From: Ignavibacteria bacterium
Lineage (GTDB): Bacteria; Bacteroidota; Ignavibacteria; Kapaibacteriales; Kapaibacteriaceae
Direction: 5' to 3'
DNA: 64,000 nucleotides
Assembly: GCA_016873895.1 (NCBI GenBank)
Contig: VGVV01000002.1
Coordinates: forward strand, 1-64,000
Position 1 is the first letter of the stretch, and the number at the start of each line of letters is the position of its first letter. Under the pieces are notes generated by a model. The model saw only the letters and a program-made list of their open reading frames with translations, had not been told where the DNA came from and made no database searches. Positions 55,752-64,000 of the stretch are shown here, one piece after another. The position numbers were made by a program, and so were the translations under genes.

Positions 55752-57026
55752 TCTCCCCAAATACATCGTACTGCTTCCAACAGCTACGATGCCGTCGTAA
55801 CCACCGTAGTCCAGCTCTTTATAGTAGGCGAAGGCAACAAATGAGTTGTTTGCTGAGGCAGTATTTCCTTCGAACTCTTCGAAGCTCAAGTCCATGATTT
55901 CATCGGTATCAGCATTGAGGCGTCCCGTAGCATAGAGGTAATTGTGGCGTCCACGACGCAGCCATTGGCGTAACCGATAGAGATTGAGTGACTCATCGTA
56001 CCACATCATCCAGGATTTATCTGGCGTCCAGTTGTTGAATGAGCCGGCCACAAAAACATCTTCTCGGCTAACGCCTCCTGGATTGGGATCCAACAGAATC
56101 TCCACAGGCACAAATTCGTCGTTAGCGCCAACTATGCCCTGCGACGTCATAGCGCCGTCGTCTGCGCGTTCAAAAAAGGTACCGTTGCGTCGCATGTCTG
56201 AAAGGGGCATGCGAACGGGTGCTCCAACAAAGGGGTACCTTGCCATGTCTGTAAGGTCGAGTATCCGATACTCATTTTGTGCAGGCATGCGCTCAAGTCT
56301 AAAGACTTTGCCGCTTTGCGGCATGCCAACAACAAAACTTCCCACTCCCTGAGGGTTCCGAACAGATGTTAGAGTTTCGCTTGCATAGAATGGTTCATAC
56401 CATCGATGATTTCGGTAGAGCGCAAGCGTATGAAGGTTTGTTGACAGTAGACTGTTTGATCGGTCCGTTACACCAGATTCAATTGTGTAAGCAATCGAAG
56501 AAACCTGAAAGCGTGGCTGATAGAAGTCTGTCATAAACGACATCCGCATTGATGCTCGCACATCAACAGCAAAGATTTTGGTTTCTCCTATGATGGAGTC
56601 GTTGGAAAGATCATACAGGGTTACTTTCCAATTGCCGGAGAAGCGAATCGATGTCTGAGGGTTCGGAAACACCATCTTGCCTCGGTATCGATAATATTTC
56701 GAGCGCTCGGGTGCAATCGACCAGTCTACTATGCTGGTTCTATTTGTAACGTCATTGAGAAACCCATTATCGGATGGTTGCCAGTCTGCTTTGCAATGGG
56801 TGATGCGCGCATACACATTAGGGATCGAGTGCGACGCAACATCGAATTCTACCGTTACAAACTCAGAGCCTACTTCATTTGCCTCGCTTGATTTCAGCAC
56901 GACTATAGGGGGTAGACGCTCATCGTTGGCCCCATAACTTCGTATCATGCGAAGCGTAACGTCGCCATCTTGAGCATACGTGCTGATGCTCAGGAAAAAA
57001 AGGACGGCTGCTATCAGCCGGATCAT
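55749..57026 (-). CDS. Type IX secretion system plug protein (DUF5103)
   Basis: A 425-residue exported protein (signal MIRLIAAVLFFLSISTYAQ) with the DUF5103 pattern: YARITHCKADWQPS, YYRYRGKMVFPNP, SGNWKVTLYD and a C-terminal AMPK/CBM48-like segment (DVFVAGSFNNWTPDKSWMMW, RGRHNYLYA). DUF5103 proteins include the Plug that closes the SprA translocon of the T9SS. That fits the presence of a T9SS cargo protein in this window. It is the last gene of the era-bamD operon, and its stop codon is donated by the heptamer array. Confidence 0.85.
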   Translation of the reverse strand: MIRLIAAVLFFLSISTYAQDGDVTLRMIRSYGANDERLPPIVVLKSSEANEVGSEFVTVEFDVASHSIPNVYARITHCKADWQPSDNGFLNDVTNRTSIVDWSIAPERSKYYRYRGKMVFPNPQTSIRFSGNWKVTLYDLSNDSIIGETKIFAVDVRASMRMSFMTDFYQPRFQVSSIAYTIESGVTDRSNSLLSTNLHTLALYRNHRWYEPFYASETLTSVRNPQGVGSFVVGMPQSGKVFRLERMPAQNEYRILDLTDMARYPFVGAPVRMPLSDMRRNGTFFERADDGAMTSQGIVGANDEFVPVEILLDPNPGGVSREDVFVAGSFNNWTPDKSWMMWYDESLNLYRLRQWLRRGRHNYLYATGRLNADTDEIMDLSFEEFEGNTASANNSFVAFAYYKELDYGGYDGIVAVGSSTMYLGR

Positions 57027-57505
57027 CCCCGGCGTGCCTTCATTGCTTCGCGGGCGCGAAGGCGAATCTCGCGACGCATGGCAGCTTCTTCGTATCGGTG
57101 CTTTTCCTCGTCTGTTTCAGGTGATAGCGGAGAGGCGGGAAGGGGCTTACCATACTGGTCGATTGCAACAAACGTTAGGAACGCGTCAGACGTGCGCGTC
57201 CGTGTGCCATTGAGTGGGTCTTCCCGTTCAACCTGCACATATACTTCCATCGACGTCTTAAATGCTCGCGTGAGAATCGAGGTAATGTGCACCACGTGCC
57301 CAAGCTTGATAGGTTCATCAAATGTAATCTGGTCAACCGAAGCAGTAACACACACTTTACCAGAATGGCGCATAGCACTAAGTGCAGCGGCGATGTCGAC
57401 CCAATGCATGAGGCGTCCGCCAAGGAGATTGCCAAGATAATTCGTATCGTTTGGGAGAACCAGCTCCGTCATGACAACCAGACTGTTACTTGGTGTTTTC
57501 ATCAT
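57023..57505 (-). CDS. YciA-type hot-dog acyl-CoA thioesterase
   Basis: A 160-residue hot-dog protein. LPNDTNYLGNLLGGRLMHWV is the substrate/catalytic helix with the Asn-Asp and Gly-Gly motif of acyl-CoA thioesterases; it is followed by DQITFDEPIKLGHVVHITS and a charged C-terminal helix (EEKHRYEEAAMRREIRLRAR). It would hydrolyse fatty acyl-CoAs in the cytosol. It overlaps bamD and the plug gene by 4 nt each. Confidence 0.87.
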   Translation of the reverse strand: MMKTPSNSLVVMTELVLPNDTNYLGNLLGGRLMHWVDIAAALSAMRHSGKVCVTASVDQITFDEPIKLGHVVHITSILTRAFKTSMEVYVQVEREDPLNGTRTRTSDAFLTFVAIDQYGKPLPASPLSPETDEEKHRYEEAAMRREIRLRAREAMKARRG

Positions 57506-58251
57506 AATCCTCGCTCGATTGCGTCCACAACGGTTTGCTGCTGTGGTTGTTTGATTAGACGTCGATACGTTGCTATCGCCGCTCTTGCATCATCTGTTTT
57601 CTTGAGCTCAACAAGCAGCTCGATCTTCTTTACTAACGCAGGTTCAAGCCATTTCGTGTCTGGATACTCATCGATAATTGCATCAAGTTGTATAAGGGTA
57701 GCTTTTCTTGATAGCGTAAGCAGATAATGATCTGCAACTAGCCAAAAGCGTTCTGCCAGCCTGTCGCGTAGGTCGCGAATGTGTTTGGCCGCTTCGAGTG
57801 AGAGCGAATCACGCACAAAGAGTGACTGGAAGTCGGTGTAGGCTTGGATTGCCTTGCGAGTATTTTCCTGGTCGCGATCAGCAGGCAGGGCAATCTTCTC
57901 GTAGCACTGAGCTGCCTTAAACATAGACTCGCGCACGTATTCACTGGATGGATAGGAACGACGAACCTGATTGTAGTTGAACGCAGCCATGATAAACTCT
58001 CCGCGCTCAAAGTTGATCTCTGCAGTGTAGTACTGTGCATCATCTGCATATTGAGATGCTGGGTATTGTAGCTTGATTACATCAAACTGTGCTTGGGCAT
58101 CGAGGTAATTGCCGTCATCAAAGGACTTCTTCCCAGCTTCGAAGATCTCATCTACCGACTTTTTAGCACTCGCTCCATCACTACTTGAACACGAAGCAAG
58201 TATCACCAGAGCAATGAGATTGCAAACAGATATGGTACAGCGATAACTCAT
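57502..58251 (-). CDS. bamD: Outer-membrane assembly lipoprotein BamD
   Basis: A 249-residue lipoprotein (signal MSYRCTISVCNLIALVILAS, lipobox ASC) with TPR-like helical repeats: AGKKSFDDGNYLDAQAQFDV, YPASQYADDAQYYTAEINF, AAFNYNQVRRSYPSSEY. As part of the BAM complex it helps insert barrel proteins in the outer membrane. ATG is preferred; a TTG 21 nt upstream would overlap the era stop (TTGA) and add MRRNLHC. It sits between era and the thioesterase gene. Confidence 0.88.
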   Translation of the reverse strand: MSYRCTISVCNLIALVILASCSSSDGASAKKSVDEIFEAGKKSFDDGNYLDAQAQFDVIKLQYPASQYADDAQYYTAEINFERGEFIMAAFNYNQVRRSYPSSEYVRESMFKAAQCYEKIALPADRDQENTRKAIQAYTDFQSLFVRDSLSLEAAKHIRDLRDRLAERFWLVADHYLLTLSRKATLIQLDAIIDEYPDTKWLEPALVKKIELLVELKKTDDARAAIATYRRLIKQPQQQTVVDAIERGL

Positions 58252-58268
58252 GCAATGCAAATTACGTC

Positions 58269-59159
58269 TCAATACCCCATGCTAGCTAGTTGTGCTCTGT
58301 CGTTGCGCCAGTCATTGCGAACCTTTACATACAGCTCAAGAAACACGGGTTGACCGAGATGTTGTTCGATGCTTGCCCGAGCTGCTTGGCCAACTTGTTT
58401 AAGAGCTACACCTTGAGAGCCAATGAGAATGGCTTTCTGATTCTCACGCTCCACGATAACATCGGCGGATATGTACCACTTGCCCCCTTCACGCTCCTTG
58501 AATTCCGTGATCATTACCTCGGTAGCATATGGCACTTCTTCGGTGAATTGTTTGAACACGGCTTCTCGCACAAACTCTGCGACGAAGAACCTATCCGTTT
58601 GGTCTGATGCCAATTCTGGGTCGTACTGGAATGGGCCCTCGGGTGCAAGTTCGCGCAACATGACCATGAGGTCTTCGATGAACTTGTTGTCGCGGGCCGA
58701 AACAGCAATTGCTTTGGCAAAGAGCCCACTTTCGCGGGCTTGTTCCATGAGTGGTAAGGCTTCTTTACGAATCTTGACGGCATCCATTTTATTGAGCACG
58801 AGCACTGTCGGACGCTTGCGTCTTTCGATGATGCCCGCCCACATGGGGTCTAGAATATTCCCCCGTTCGATTGCCTTAGGGGTATCTACCACAACGCAAA
58901 TGATATCTGCTTCGTCGAGTGCTTCATCCACGAATCCCATCATGGAGCGCTGCAAGCGGTACGTAGGTTTGAGAATACCCGGCGTATCGAGGAACACAAG
59001 TTGGGTATCATCCTTGGTATCGATCCCGAGGACGCGTCGTCGTGTGGTTTGGGGTTTATTGGTAACAATGCTCAGATGCATCTCCATGATGGCATTCATG
59101 AGCGTGGACTTCCCAGCATTTGGTCGTCCAATGATGGCAACGGTTGCGTATTTGGTCAA
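58269..59159 (-). CDS. era: GTPase Era
   Basis: A 296-residue GTPase that binds 16S rRNA and matures the 30S subunit. It shows G1 GRPNAGKS (11-18), the T-rich switch (TNKPQTTRRRVLGI), G3 DTPG, G4 NKMD, and a C-terminal KH domain (KAILIGSQGVALKQVGQAAR). Era is followed by BamD and preceded by two small genes of unknown function; the start overlaps the small protein gene by 4 nt. Confidence 0.96.
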   Translation of the reverse strand: MTKYATVAIIGRPNAGKSTLMNAIMEMHLSIVTNKPQTTRRRVLGIDTKDDTQLVFLDTPGILKPTYRLQRSMMGFVDEALDEADIICVVVDTPKAIERGNILDPMWAGIIERRKRPTVLVLNKMDAVKIRKEALPLMEQARESGLFAKAIAVSARDNKFIEDLMVMLRELAPEGPFQYDPELASDQTDRFFVAEFVREAVFKQFTEEVPYATEVMITEFKEREGGKWYISADVIVERENQKAILIGSQGVALKQVGQAARASIEQHLGQPVFLELYVKVRNDWRNDRAQLASMGY

Positions 59160-59461
59160 GCAGCTTCTTTCGACGTAGGCTCAAATGTGACTTCCGGATG
59201 TGCAGCAGCCCACGCACGCTCGCGATCGATGATCTCACGAACAGCAGGCTTCAAAAAGACATCTTCAGGAACCAACTGGCACATGGCACGAGCAAGGATA
59301 ACACATGCGGCCTCGATTGGCATAGAGCGGTTGATGATGATCAAGCGCTGCTCCTTCATAAGGCATGCACCGCCGCGAAAAGCTCCCTGCTCCCTACGAA
59401 CATTATAGTCGAGTGATTTCGCAAGTGTAGTTAATTCTTCCAACAGCTTATCTGCTTTCAT
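59156..59461 (-). CDS. Small conserved-looking protein upstream of era, function unknown
   Basis: A 101-residue soluble protein: MKADKLLEELTTLAKSLDYN, then REQGAFRGGACLMKEQRLII and INRSMPIEAACVILARAM, with an acidic end. I do not recognise a characterised family; the FRGGxC...IIINRxxPiE pattern appears deliberate and may be shared among FCB bacteria. The ATG is chosen because upstream sequence lies within the preceding membrane protein gene (14-nt overlap). Context suggests a link to ribosome maturation or housekeeping. Confidence 0.6.
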   Translation of the reverse strand: MKADKLLEELTTLAKSLDYNVRREQGAFRGGACLMKEQRLIIINRSMPIEAACVILARAMCQLVPEDVFLKPAVREIIDRERAWAAAHPEVTFEPTSKEAA

Positions 59462-59996
59462 TCTCAGCCAAAACGTTATGAAGTGGACGCATCGTGGTAA
59501 ACAGCACAATCGTGATTCCCGAAAGCAGCACCAGCGGGGAAACAATCCCGATAACCTGATTGGAGAATCTACGTAAAAAGACATCTACGATCTGTTGTGG
59601 TTGAGCAAGGGGCATACCTGTTTGGTAGTCGAAGAAGCTCCACAGCAGAAGATCCGCATCGATAAGGTACCCCTGAGCAGGCAACACGATCAGAAAAAGA
59701 ACTGCGGACATGAAGAGCCAACCATAGCGCTTATAGTGTCCGCGCATAAGCAGGATCGTTACAAGTCCTGATACCGCCGATACAGCAAATGAAATCAACG
59801 TCCACATGCCTAAGCTGGTGTACAACCAGATTGTTTGCAGCAGAACAGGCTTTGTAAGCTTGGACTTGAGTTGGATGGTTCCGGGTACAAATACATCGTA
59901 CCCAACTGCAAGCCGTGCAACAGACATTCCTAGCCACAGTATGCTGGCTAGGATGAAGATTGAGAGGATGATGCGGGATGTTGTTGTTGTAAACAT
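59448..59996 (-). CDS. Four-helix membrane protein of unknown function
   Basis: A 182-residue protein with four membrane segments: IILSIFILASILWLGMSVAR, LYTSLGMWTLISFAVSAVSG, LFMSAVLFLIVLPAQGYLID and VIGIVSPLVLLSGITIVLFT. A loop between the third and fourth segments contains LLLWSFFDYQTGMP. No family is recognised. It is the first gene of the minus-strand operon ending with the T9SS plug. An ATG 27 nt upstream is possible. Confidence 0.6.
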   Translation of the reverse strand: MFTTTTSRIILSIFILASILWLGMSVARLAVGYDVFVPGTIQLKSKLTKPVLLQTIWLYTSLGMWTLISFAVSAVSGLVTILLMRGHYKRYGWLFMSAVLFLIVLPAQGYLIDADLLLWSFFDYQTGMPLAQPQQIVDVFLRRFSNQVIGIVSPLVLLSGITIVLFTTMRPLHNVLAENESR

Positions 59997-60087
59997 TGTG
60001 CTGGAATAAAAATGGCTGCGCAAGTTACGGCTCAGGGGCTATTTGACGAATTCGCACTAAGTTCGAGATTGTTACCGGAGTACAGCA

Positions 60088-61470
60088 ATGATCAATATCA
60101 GCAATCGAACGCCAGCATTTGTGCTGGCAATTATACTATGTGTTTTTGCCACTTGTGCGCAACCCGGTGCAGTTACGATTCGCATAACTCAACCACCCCC
60201 AAATCAATTCAGGATGTCTGATGTGTGGAAAGGCCAGATTGTCAATGCCACACCCAACACCATCAGAGTATATCTGCATGCCAGCGTTGAAGAGATTTCG
60301 AGAACTACAGGGATAGTTGTTGATGCACGTTCCAAGCAAATCGACCTGTTGCCCGGCATAACGTCCATTAGTGGTGCTCAAGTAGAGCCCTTTACAGTTG
60401 ACAAGTACAACAAGGACTACTACAATGTAATCCTGCAGTCTGGCTCTATGCCCAGTGGGGATTATCGCGGTTGTACAGAGGTGATCGAGGTTACAACAGG
60501 GGGCGTGCTTGCCACAACATGCAATGATGTGGTTATCCAGCGAACTTCACAACCCTTTCTCGTTGCTCCGGTAAACGAAACGTTTGTGCGTGATCAATAT
60601 CCTACCTTCTCATGGATGAGTGCAACGCCGCCGCTCAACAGAGACGAGATTGTCTACAGGTTGCGTATTGCAGAGATCTATGGAACGCAAACCCCTCAAG
60701 ATGCCGCTAAGCGCAATCCTGCTTTCCTGGACGTGTCGGAGCTACGACGCACATTGCTCATGTATCCCGTGTCTGCACGACGTTTGGCTGTTGGCCAGAG
60801 ATATGCATGGTACGTAGGCGCTTATGAACGCATAGGTAGTAGCTTTCAGTACCTCGGTGAAAGTGAAGTTTGGCAATTCACCTATACAGATGCACCACTT
60901 CGGATGGATTCGTCGCTTTCTGCCCATTCTGCTATTCGGTTGTTCTCCTGCCCAGGAGAAAACTGGGATTTTGAGACGGGCACATATTCGTGCTGGGTTG
61001 CCGAGGGTGACGCTTTCGAGCAGTCGCCAATCCGTGATGATCACCCTGTGTTTGGCTTGGTTCAGCAACACCGGCGGTATTGGGTATCGTCTTATGGGAC
61101 AGACCTTGGCGACGGGGCACGCGGAGAGCTACGGTCGCAGGAATTCGTCATCACCAGTGACAAGATTCAACTTCACGTTGGTGGTAGTAATCAAGCAGAT
61201 GCATGTGTGGAGCTCCTCGTATCGAAAAACGACAACGATACCTTACAGGGGCCGCGCAGGCGCATTGCAGGTATGACTGGGAACTTTGTTGTTGTTGCCA
61301 CCAGCCATGTTGATGGCAGGGGGGCTCGCGAACGTCTTGATCCGATTGTGTGGGATGTGAGGCAGCTTAAGCAGCGTCAGGCAGTGATCCTCGTTCGCGA
61401 TTGGTCATCTAGTGCACATGTAAATCTTGATGCCGTCCGCTTTCTTGACGATGATTCAGGGCAGAAGTGA
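60088..61470 (+). CDS. Exported modular protein: TANFOR-like region plus GH32C-like jelly-roll
   Basis: A 460-residue protein with signal MINISNRTPAFVLAIILCVF(ATCAQ). Residues ~30-270 follow a layout I associate with TANFOR-type Bacteroidetes surface proteins: W...IVNATPNTIRVYLHASV, MPSGDYRGCTEVIEV, PFLVAPVNETFVRDQYPTFS, RYAWYVGAYERIG. The last ~170 residues (NWDFETGTYSCWVAEGDAFE ... GARGELRSQEF ... LDAVRFLDDD) look like the carbohydrate-binding jelly-roll at the end of GH32 enzymes. No catalytic domain or sorting tail is present. It overlaps the following barrel gene by 4 nt, so the two products probably act together at the surface. Confidence 0.6.
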   Translation: MINISNRTPAFVLAIILCVFATCAQPGAVTIRITQPPPNQFRMSDVWKGQIVNATPNTIRVYLHASVEEISRTTGIVVDARSKQIDLLPGITSISGAQVEPFTVDKYNKDYYNVILQSGSMPSGDYRGCTEVIEVTTGGVLATTCNDVVIQRTSQPFLVAPVNETFVRDQYPTFSWMSATPPLNRDEIVYRLRIAEIYGTQTPQDAAKRNPAFLDVSELRRTLLMYPVSARRLAVGQRYAWYVGAYERIGSSFQYLGESEVWQFTYTDAPLRMDSSLSAHSAIRLFSCPGENWDFETGTYSCWVAEGDAFEQSPIRDDHPVFGLVQQHRRYWVSSYGTDLGDGARGELRSQEFVITSDKIQLHVGGSNQADACVELLVSKNDNDTLQGPRRRIAGMTGNFVVVATSHVDGRGARERLDPIVWDVRQLKQRQAVILVRDWSSSAHVNLDAVRFLDDDSGQK

Positions 61471-63446
61471 TGCGCATTGTTACAGCAGTAGTACTGTACT
61501 GCATAGCTCTTCCAGCGTATGGACAATCCTGGTTCGGTCTAGGTTCTCGGGCTGGAGACGCTCCCGTTGTGCTCACTGGGAGCTATCGCATTCTTGGGCA
61601 ATCATCCAACCGCCAGGGTACGTTTCAGGAGAAGCCCCCTGACTTTGCTCGAGCAGAATTTACTCCAACGATGATCCTGTTTGGTATTCCTGTTAGTGCT
61701 ACGCTGCTCTATTCAACGGAACAACGAGACATTCGTCAGGAGATCAACGCCTTTTCTCTCAACCTTGATCCAGAGATGCTTCAGAGGATCGTTGAGCAGA
61801 GGGCTTTTAAGGCACTAGAGCTCTTTATGGCATCCGACTCCGGAACGATAGTACATCAAGCCATGGATGTGTATGACTCAGCGCACGTCGTGGCTGATTC
61901 GGCAGAGATGCTAGTGGATTCTGCTAGAGTCTTTGCAGGGCAAGTATCGTCGCGCGTGGAACAGTTTCGAAAGCTCGAACAGATGCGCTCTACGTCTGGC
62001 AGCTCACCACTCGAGTATGTCGATGCGCTTGAGTCACTAGGGCTCGTGAGCGCAACCGAAAGGACAATGATGTGGCTGCCCAAGGTTGGATTTGGAACGA
62101 TTTTCCCAACGCTTACACCGCTTACAGTGAGCGGTACTCGCGTTGAGGGCACCAGTATCGAATGGAATCCGGGGAAGGTCTTTTTCATCTCTGCTCTCAA
62201 GGGTACTACACAGCGTCCACTTGCTCGTGCTGATGGACTGCGCATCGACACTGCGATCTATACGAATCTCGACAACGCTGATTTTGGACGTTCCATAACG
62301 GGCGCGCGTCTTGGGTTTGGTGCCAAAGATGGTCCCCACTGGATGTTTACAGGCGTCTATACTACCGATGATGCAACAGCGGCGCCCATTCGTGATAGTC
62401 TCTCTATTTCTACTCCGCAACGAAACGTGCTAACATCGATGGACTTTCGCGTTGAACCAATCAAAGGAATTTGGACTATCGCTGCAGAAGTTGCCGGCAG
62501 CATTACTGTCGGAGATCTTCATGCACCAAAGTTCTCTACCGACCAGCTGCCGAGATTTATTCTTGATCTCATCGATTCGAGCTCATCAGCATATGCAGAC
62601 TGGGCCGGCACTGCCAGCACGTCTTTGTCTATTGCATCAACAGGTACTCGTCTCTCTGGCGTAGTTCGTCGTGTAGGTACGGGATACCGCGCTCTTGGCG
62701 TACCGAATATGAGAGTGGATGTACTGCGTTATGATGCAAAGCTGGATCAGGCACTTTTTAAGCGTCAGCTATCCTTGGGCGTTTTTGTACGCAGAGATCA
62801 GGATAACCTGATCCCTCTTAAACGCGCTACTACTTTGACCACGTCAATGGGCGCAAACATGAACATCTCCATTCGCCACCTGCCATACGTTCGGCTCTCG
62901 TATATGCCATTTGTCCAGGAGTCCGACGCAACCGACTCTGTATATGCATATGCAAATCGTACGACTATGTGGACCTCTGCAACAGGATATTCATATCGCA
63001 TTGGAGACCTGTCTGCCAGTACACATCTCACATATTCACGCCAGGAAACAGCAACATCTGTTGCAAGCACCGACTATTCGGTTACGTCTGCAACAGGTAA
63101 CCAGTCGATATCGTTTGTCTTCCCACTGAGTCTGAACCTTGGACTTGGCATCATTCAGCAAACCTCAGCCTCTACTGAGGATGCGACAATCATCACGGGC
63201 GACGGATCGTTCGCCTATTCGTTTGATGATGTTCTGTCTGCAAATGGAGGTCTGACATTAGCGTTCGACAAAACCTATGGCGACAGAGTTGGATTCCAGC
63301 TCGGCATCACAGCGCATTTCGAAGACATAGCAGATATCGATCTTCGTGCTGAGCGATCAATCTTTGACGAACGCTTTACCCCTGCCGTACTTGGTGGGTC
63401 GTATCAGGAGAGTGTTTTTCGAGTTGTTATATCCAAGACGTGGTAA
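61467..63446 (+). CDS. Large outer-membrane beta-barrel protein of unknown function
   Basis: A 659-residue exported protein (signal MMRIVTAVVLYCIALPAYGQ). After a short N-terminal strand region comes a helical, repeat-like stretch near 120-170 (VHQAMDVYDSAHVVADSAEM, LVDSARVFAGQVSSRV). The remaining ~450 residues are alternating beta-strands rich in Thr, Ser and aromatics, ending ESVFRVVISKTW with a terminal aromatic residue as in BAM-inserted barrels. I recognise no family. It is translationally coupled to the modular surface protein and convergent with the PPIase gene, 5 nt apart. Confidence 0.6.
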   Translation: MMRIVTAVVLYCIALPAYGQSWFGLGSRAGDAPVVLTGSYRILGQSSNRQGTFQEKPPDFARAEFTPTMILFGIPVSATLLYSTEQRDIRQEINAFSLNLDPEMLQRIVEQRAFKALELFMASDSGTIVHQAMDVYDSAHVVADSAEMLVDSARVFAGQVSSRVEQFRKLEQMRSTSGSSPLEYVDALESLGLVSATERTMMWLPKVGFGTIFPTLTPLTVSGTRVEGTSIEWNPGKVFFISALKGTTQRPLARADGLRIDTAIYTNLDNADFGRSITGARLGFGAKDGPHWMFTGVYTTDDATAAPIRDSLSISTPQRNVLTSMDFRVEPIKGIWTIAAEVAGSITVGDLHAPKFSTDQLPRFILDLIDSSSSAYADWAGTASTSLSIASTGTRLSGVVRRVGTGYRALGVPNMRVDVLRYDAKLDQALFKRQLSLGVFVRRDQDNLIPLKRATTLTTSMGANMNISIRHLPYVRLSYMPFVQESDATDSVYAYANRTTMWTSATGYSYRIGDLSASTHLTYSRQETATSVASTDYSVTSATGNQSISFVFPLSLNLGLGIIQQTSASTEDATIITGDGSFAYSFDDVLSANGGLTLAFDKTYGDRVGFQLGITAHFEDIADIDLRAERSIFDERFTPAVLGGSYQESVFRVVISKTW

Positions 63447-63451
63447 GGGGC

Positions 63452-64000
63452 TTATCGAACTTCCCAGTATAACTTCTTACGGAGCTCCTCTATCCATTCT
63501 TGCTCCAAGCGCTGACGCTTTTCCAACGTTGCCATCTGTTCTAGCTGCTTGTAGTCGCCATCGAGTGTTGGATAGTGCGACTTTAACAGCTTTTTACGCC
63601 ACATGATGTGGTAGCCGGGCTTTGTGGGATCTGCAGCATAGGGGAGTGGGTCTGAGACGTCTCCATCTGCCATTGCAAGGATTGTTCGCTTCATGTCATC
63701 AGGTAGACGCTGCAGATCTATCTGCCCCATAGCACCACCGAATCCTTGGGTTTCCTTTTCTTCACTGTACTTTTTTGCTAGCGTCTCAAAATCCTCACCT
63801 GTCTTAACGCGACTCTCGAGGTCTACAAGCGTCTTTCGTACAGCATCTCTGTCCTCTTCACTCTGACCAACACGAATCAAGATGTGTCTGCATGTAATGG
63901 TGGTGGATGTCTTGCTAACTAGTTGAATGACATGCCAGCCAAATGGAGTCTCCACGGGTTGTGATATCTCATTGGGTTCCAGAGCAAATGCTGCTGATTC
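63452..64000 (-). CDS. SurA-like periplasmic peptidyl-prolyl isomerase (partial)
   Basis: The N-terminal part lies beyond the right edge. The 182 residues visible begin inside a parvulin domain (AFALEPNEISQPVETPFGWH), followed by a second parvulin-like unit starting RHILIRVGQSEEDRDAV and including FETLAKKYSEEKETQGFGGAMGQ in two pieces, and a charged C-terminal helix (LEKRQRLEQEWIEELRKKLY). This two-parvulin layout is that of SurA/PpiD-type chaperones that escort outer-membrane proteins. Given the many barrels in the window, such a role is plausible. Confidence 0.85.
   Translation of the reverse strand, partial: ESAAFALEPNEISQPVETPFGWHVIQLVSKTSTTITCRHILIRVGQSEEDRDAVRKTLVDLESRVKTGEDFETLAKKYSEEKETQGFGGAMGQIDLQRLPDDMKRTILAMADGDVSDPLPYAADPTKPGYHIMWRKKLLKSHYPTLDGDYKQLEQMATLEKRQRLEQEWIEELRKKLYWEVR

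Overview
The window looks like a chromosomal segment of a Bacteroidetes/Chlorobi-group (FCB) bacterium, most plausibly a Candidatus Kapabacteria-like lineage. This is inference from gene content: a secreted protein with a type IX secretion (T9SS) C-terminal sorting domain, a T9SS plug protein (DUF5103), a TonB receptor with a carboxypeptidase-regulatory N-terminal domain, DUF3078, BshC (bacillithiol), short archaeal/eukaryal-type ProRS, a class 2-like DHODH, and promoter boxes of the Bacteroidetes TAnnTTTG type. Genes are densely packed, with many 1-20 nt overlaps and few Shine-Dalgarno sequences. I found no rRNA, tRNA, CRISPR array, prophage or intact insertion sequence.

Layout. 1-2.7 kb (minus): an MDR oxidoreductase and RsmB, followed by an odd ORF joining an IS3 OrfA-like helix-turn-helix start to a DUF6326 membrane protein. 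2.75-6.2 kb (plus): a probable metal-uptake group of a His-rich DUF2946-like protein, a TonB receptor and a His/Asp-rich lipoprotein. 6.2-10 kb (plus): a DnaQ-UvrC fusion overlapping the selenouridine genes selU/mnmH and selD. 10-19 kb: VUT transporter, PD40 propeller, malic enzyme, AMP nucleosidase, PhoD, DHODH, NUDIX and MurE. 19-35 kb: S21 and a Lys/Ala-tailed protein, a PGI/PMI-type SIS protein, TerC, an aldehyde dehydrogenase, then an amidohydrolase-bshC-crtI-lipoprotein-CNNM operon, a subtilase, DUF3078 and LigA. 35-45.5 kb (plus): a 1654-residue T9SS metalloprotease, free-Met sulfoxide reductase, lamin-tail protein, PPK1 and a LolC/E permease. 45.7-55.4 kb (mostly minus): lepA-lepB-lepB-hemW and ruvB-proS-porin-PD40 operons. 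55.7-60 kb (minus): a six-gene operon with era, bamD, a thioesterase and the T9SS plug. 60-63.4 kb (plus): a secreted modular protein coupled to an outer-membrane barrel. The window ends in a SurA-like PPIase.

Two signals cut across the annotation. First, the octamer AAGGGGCT/AGCCCCTT occurs at least 25 times, nearly always inside genes and in several reading frames, where about two are expected by chance. Second, four intergenic sites carry the same 23-bp REP-like hairpin core accompanied by tandem heptanucleotide arrays of differing sequence, which abut start codons or supply the stop codons of flanking genes. In addition, several start codons lie only 3-7 nt downstream of a TAnnTTTG box, suggesting leaderless or near-leaderless mRNAs.
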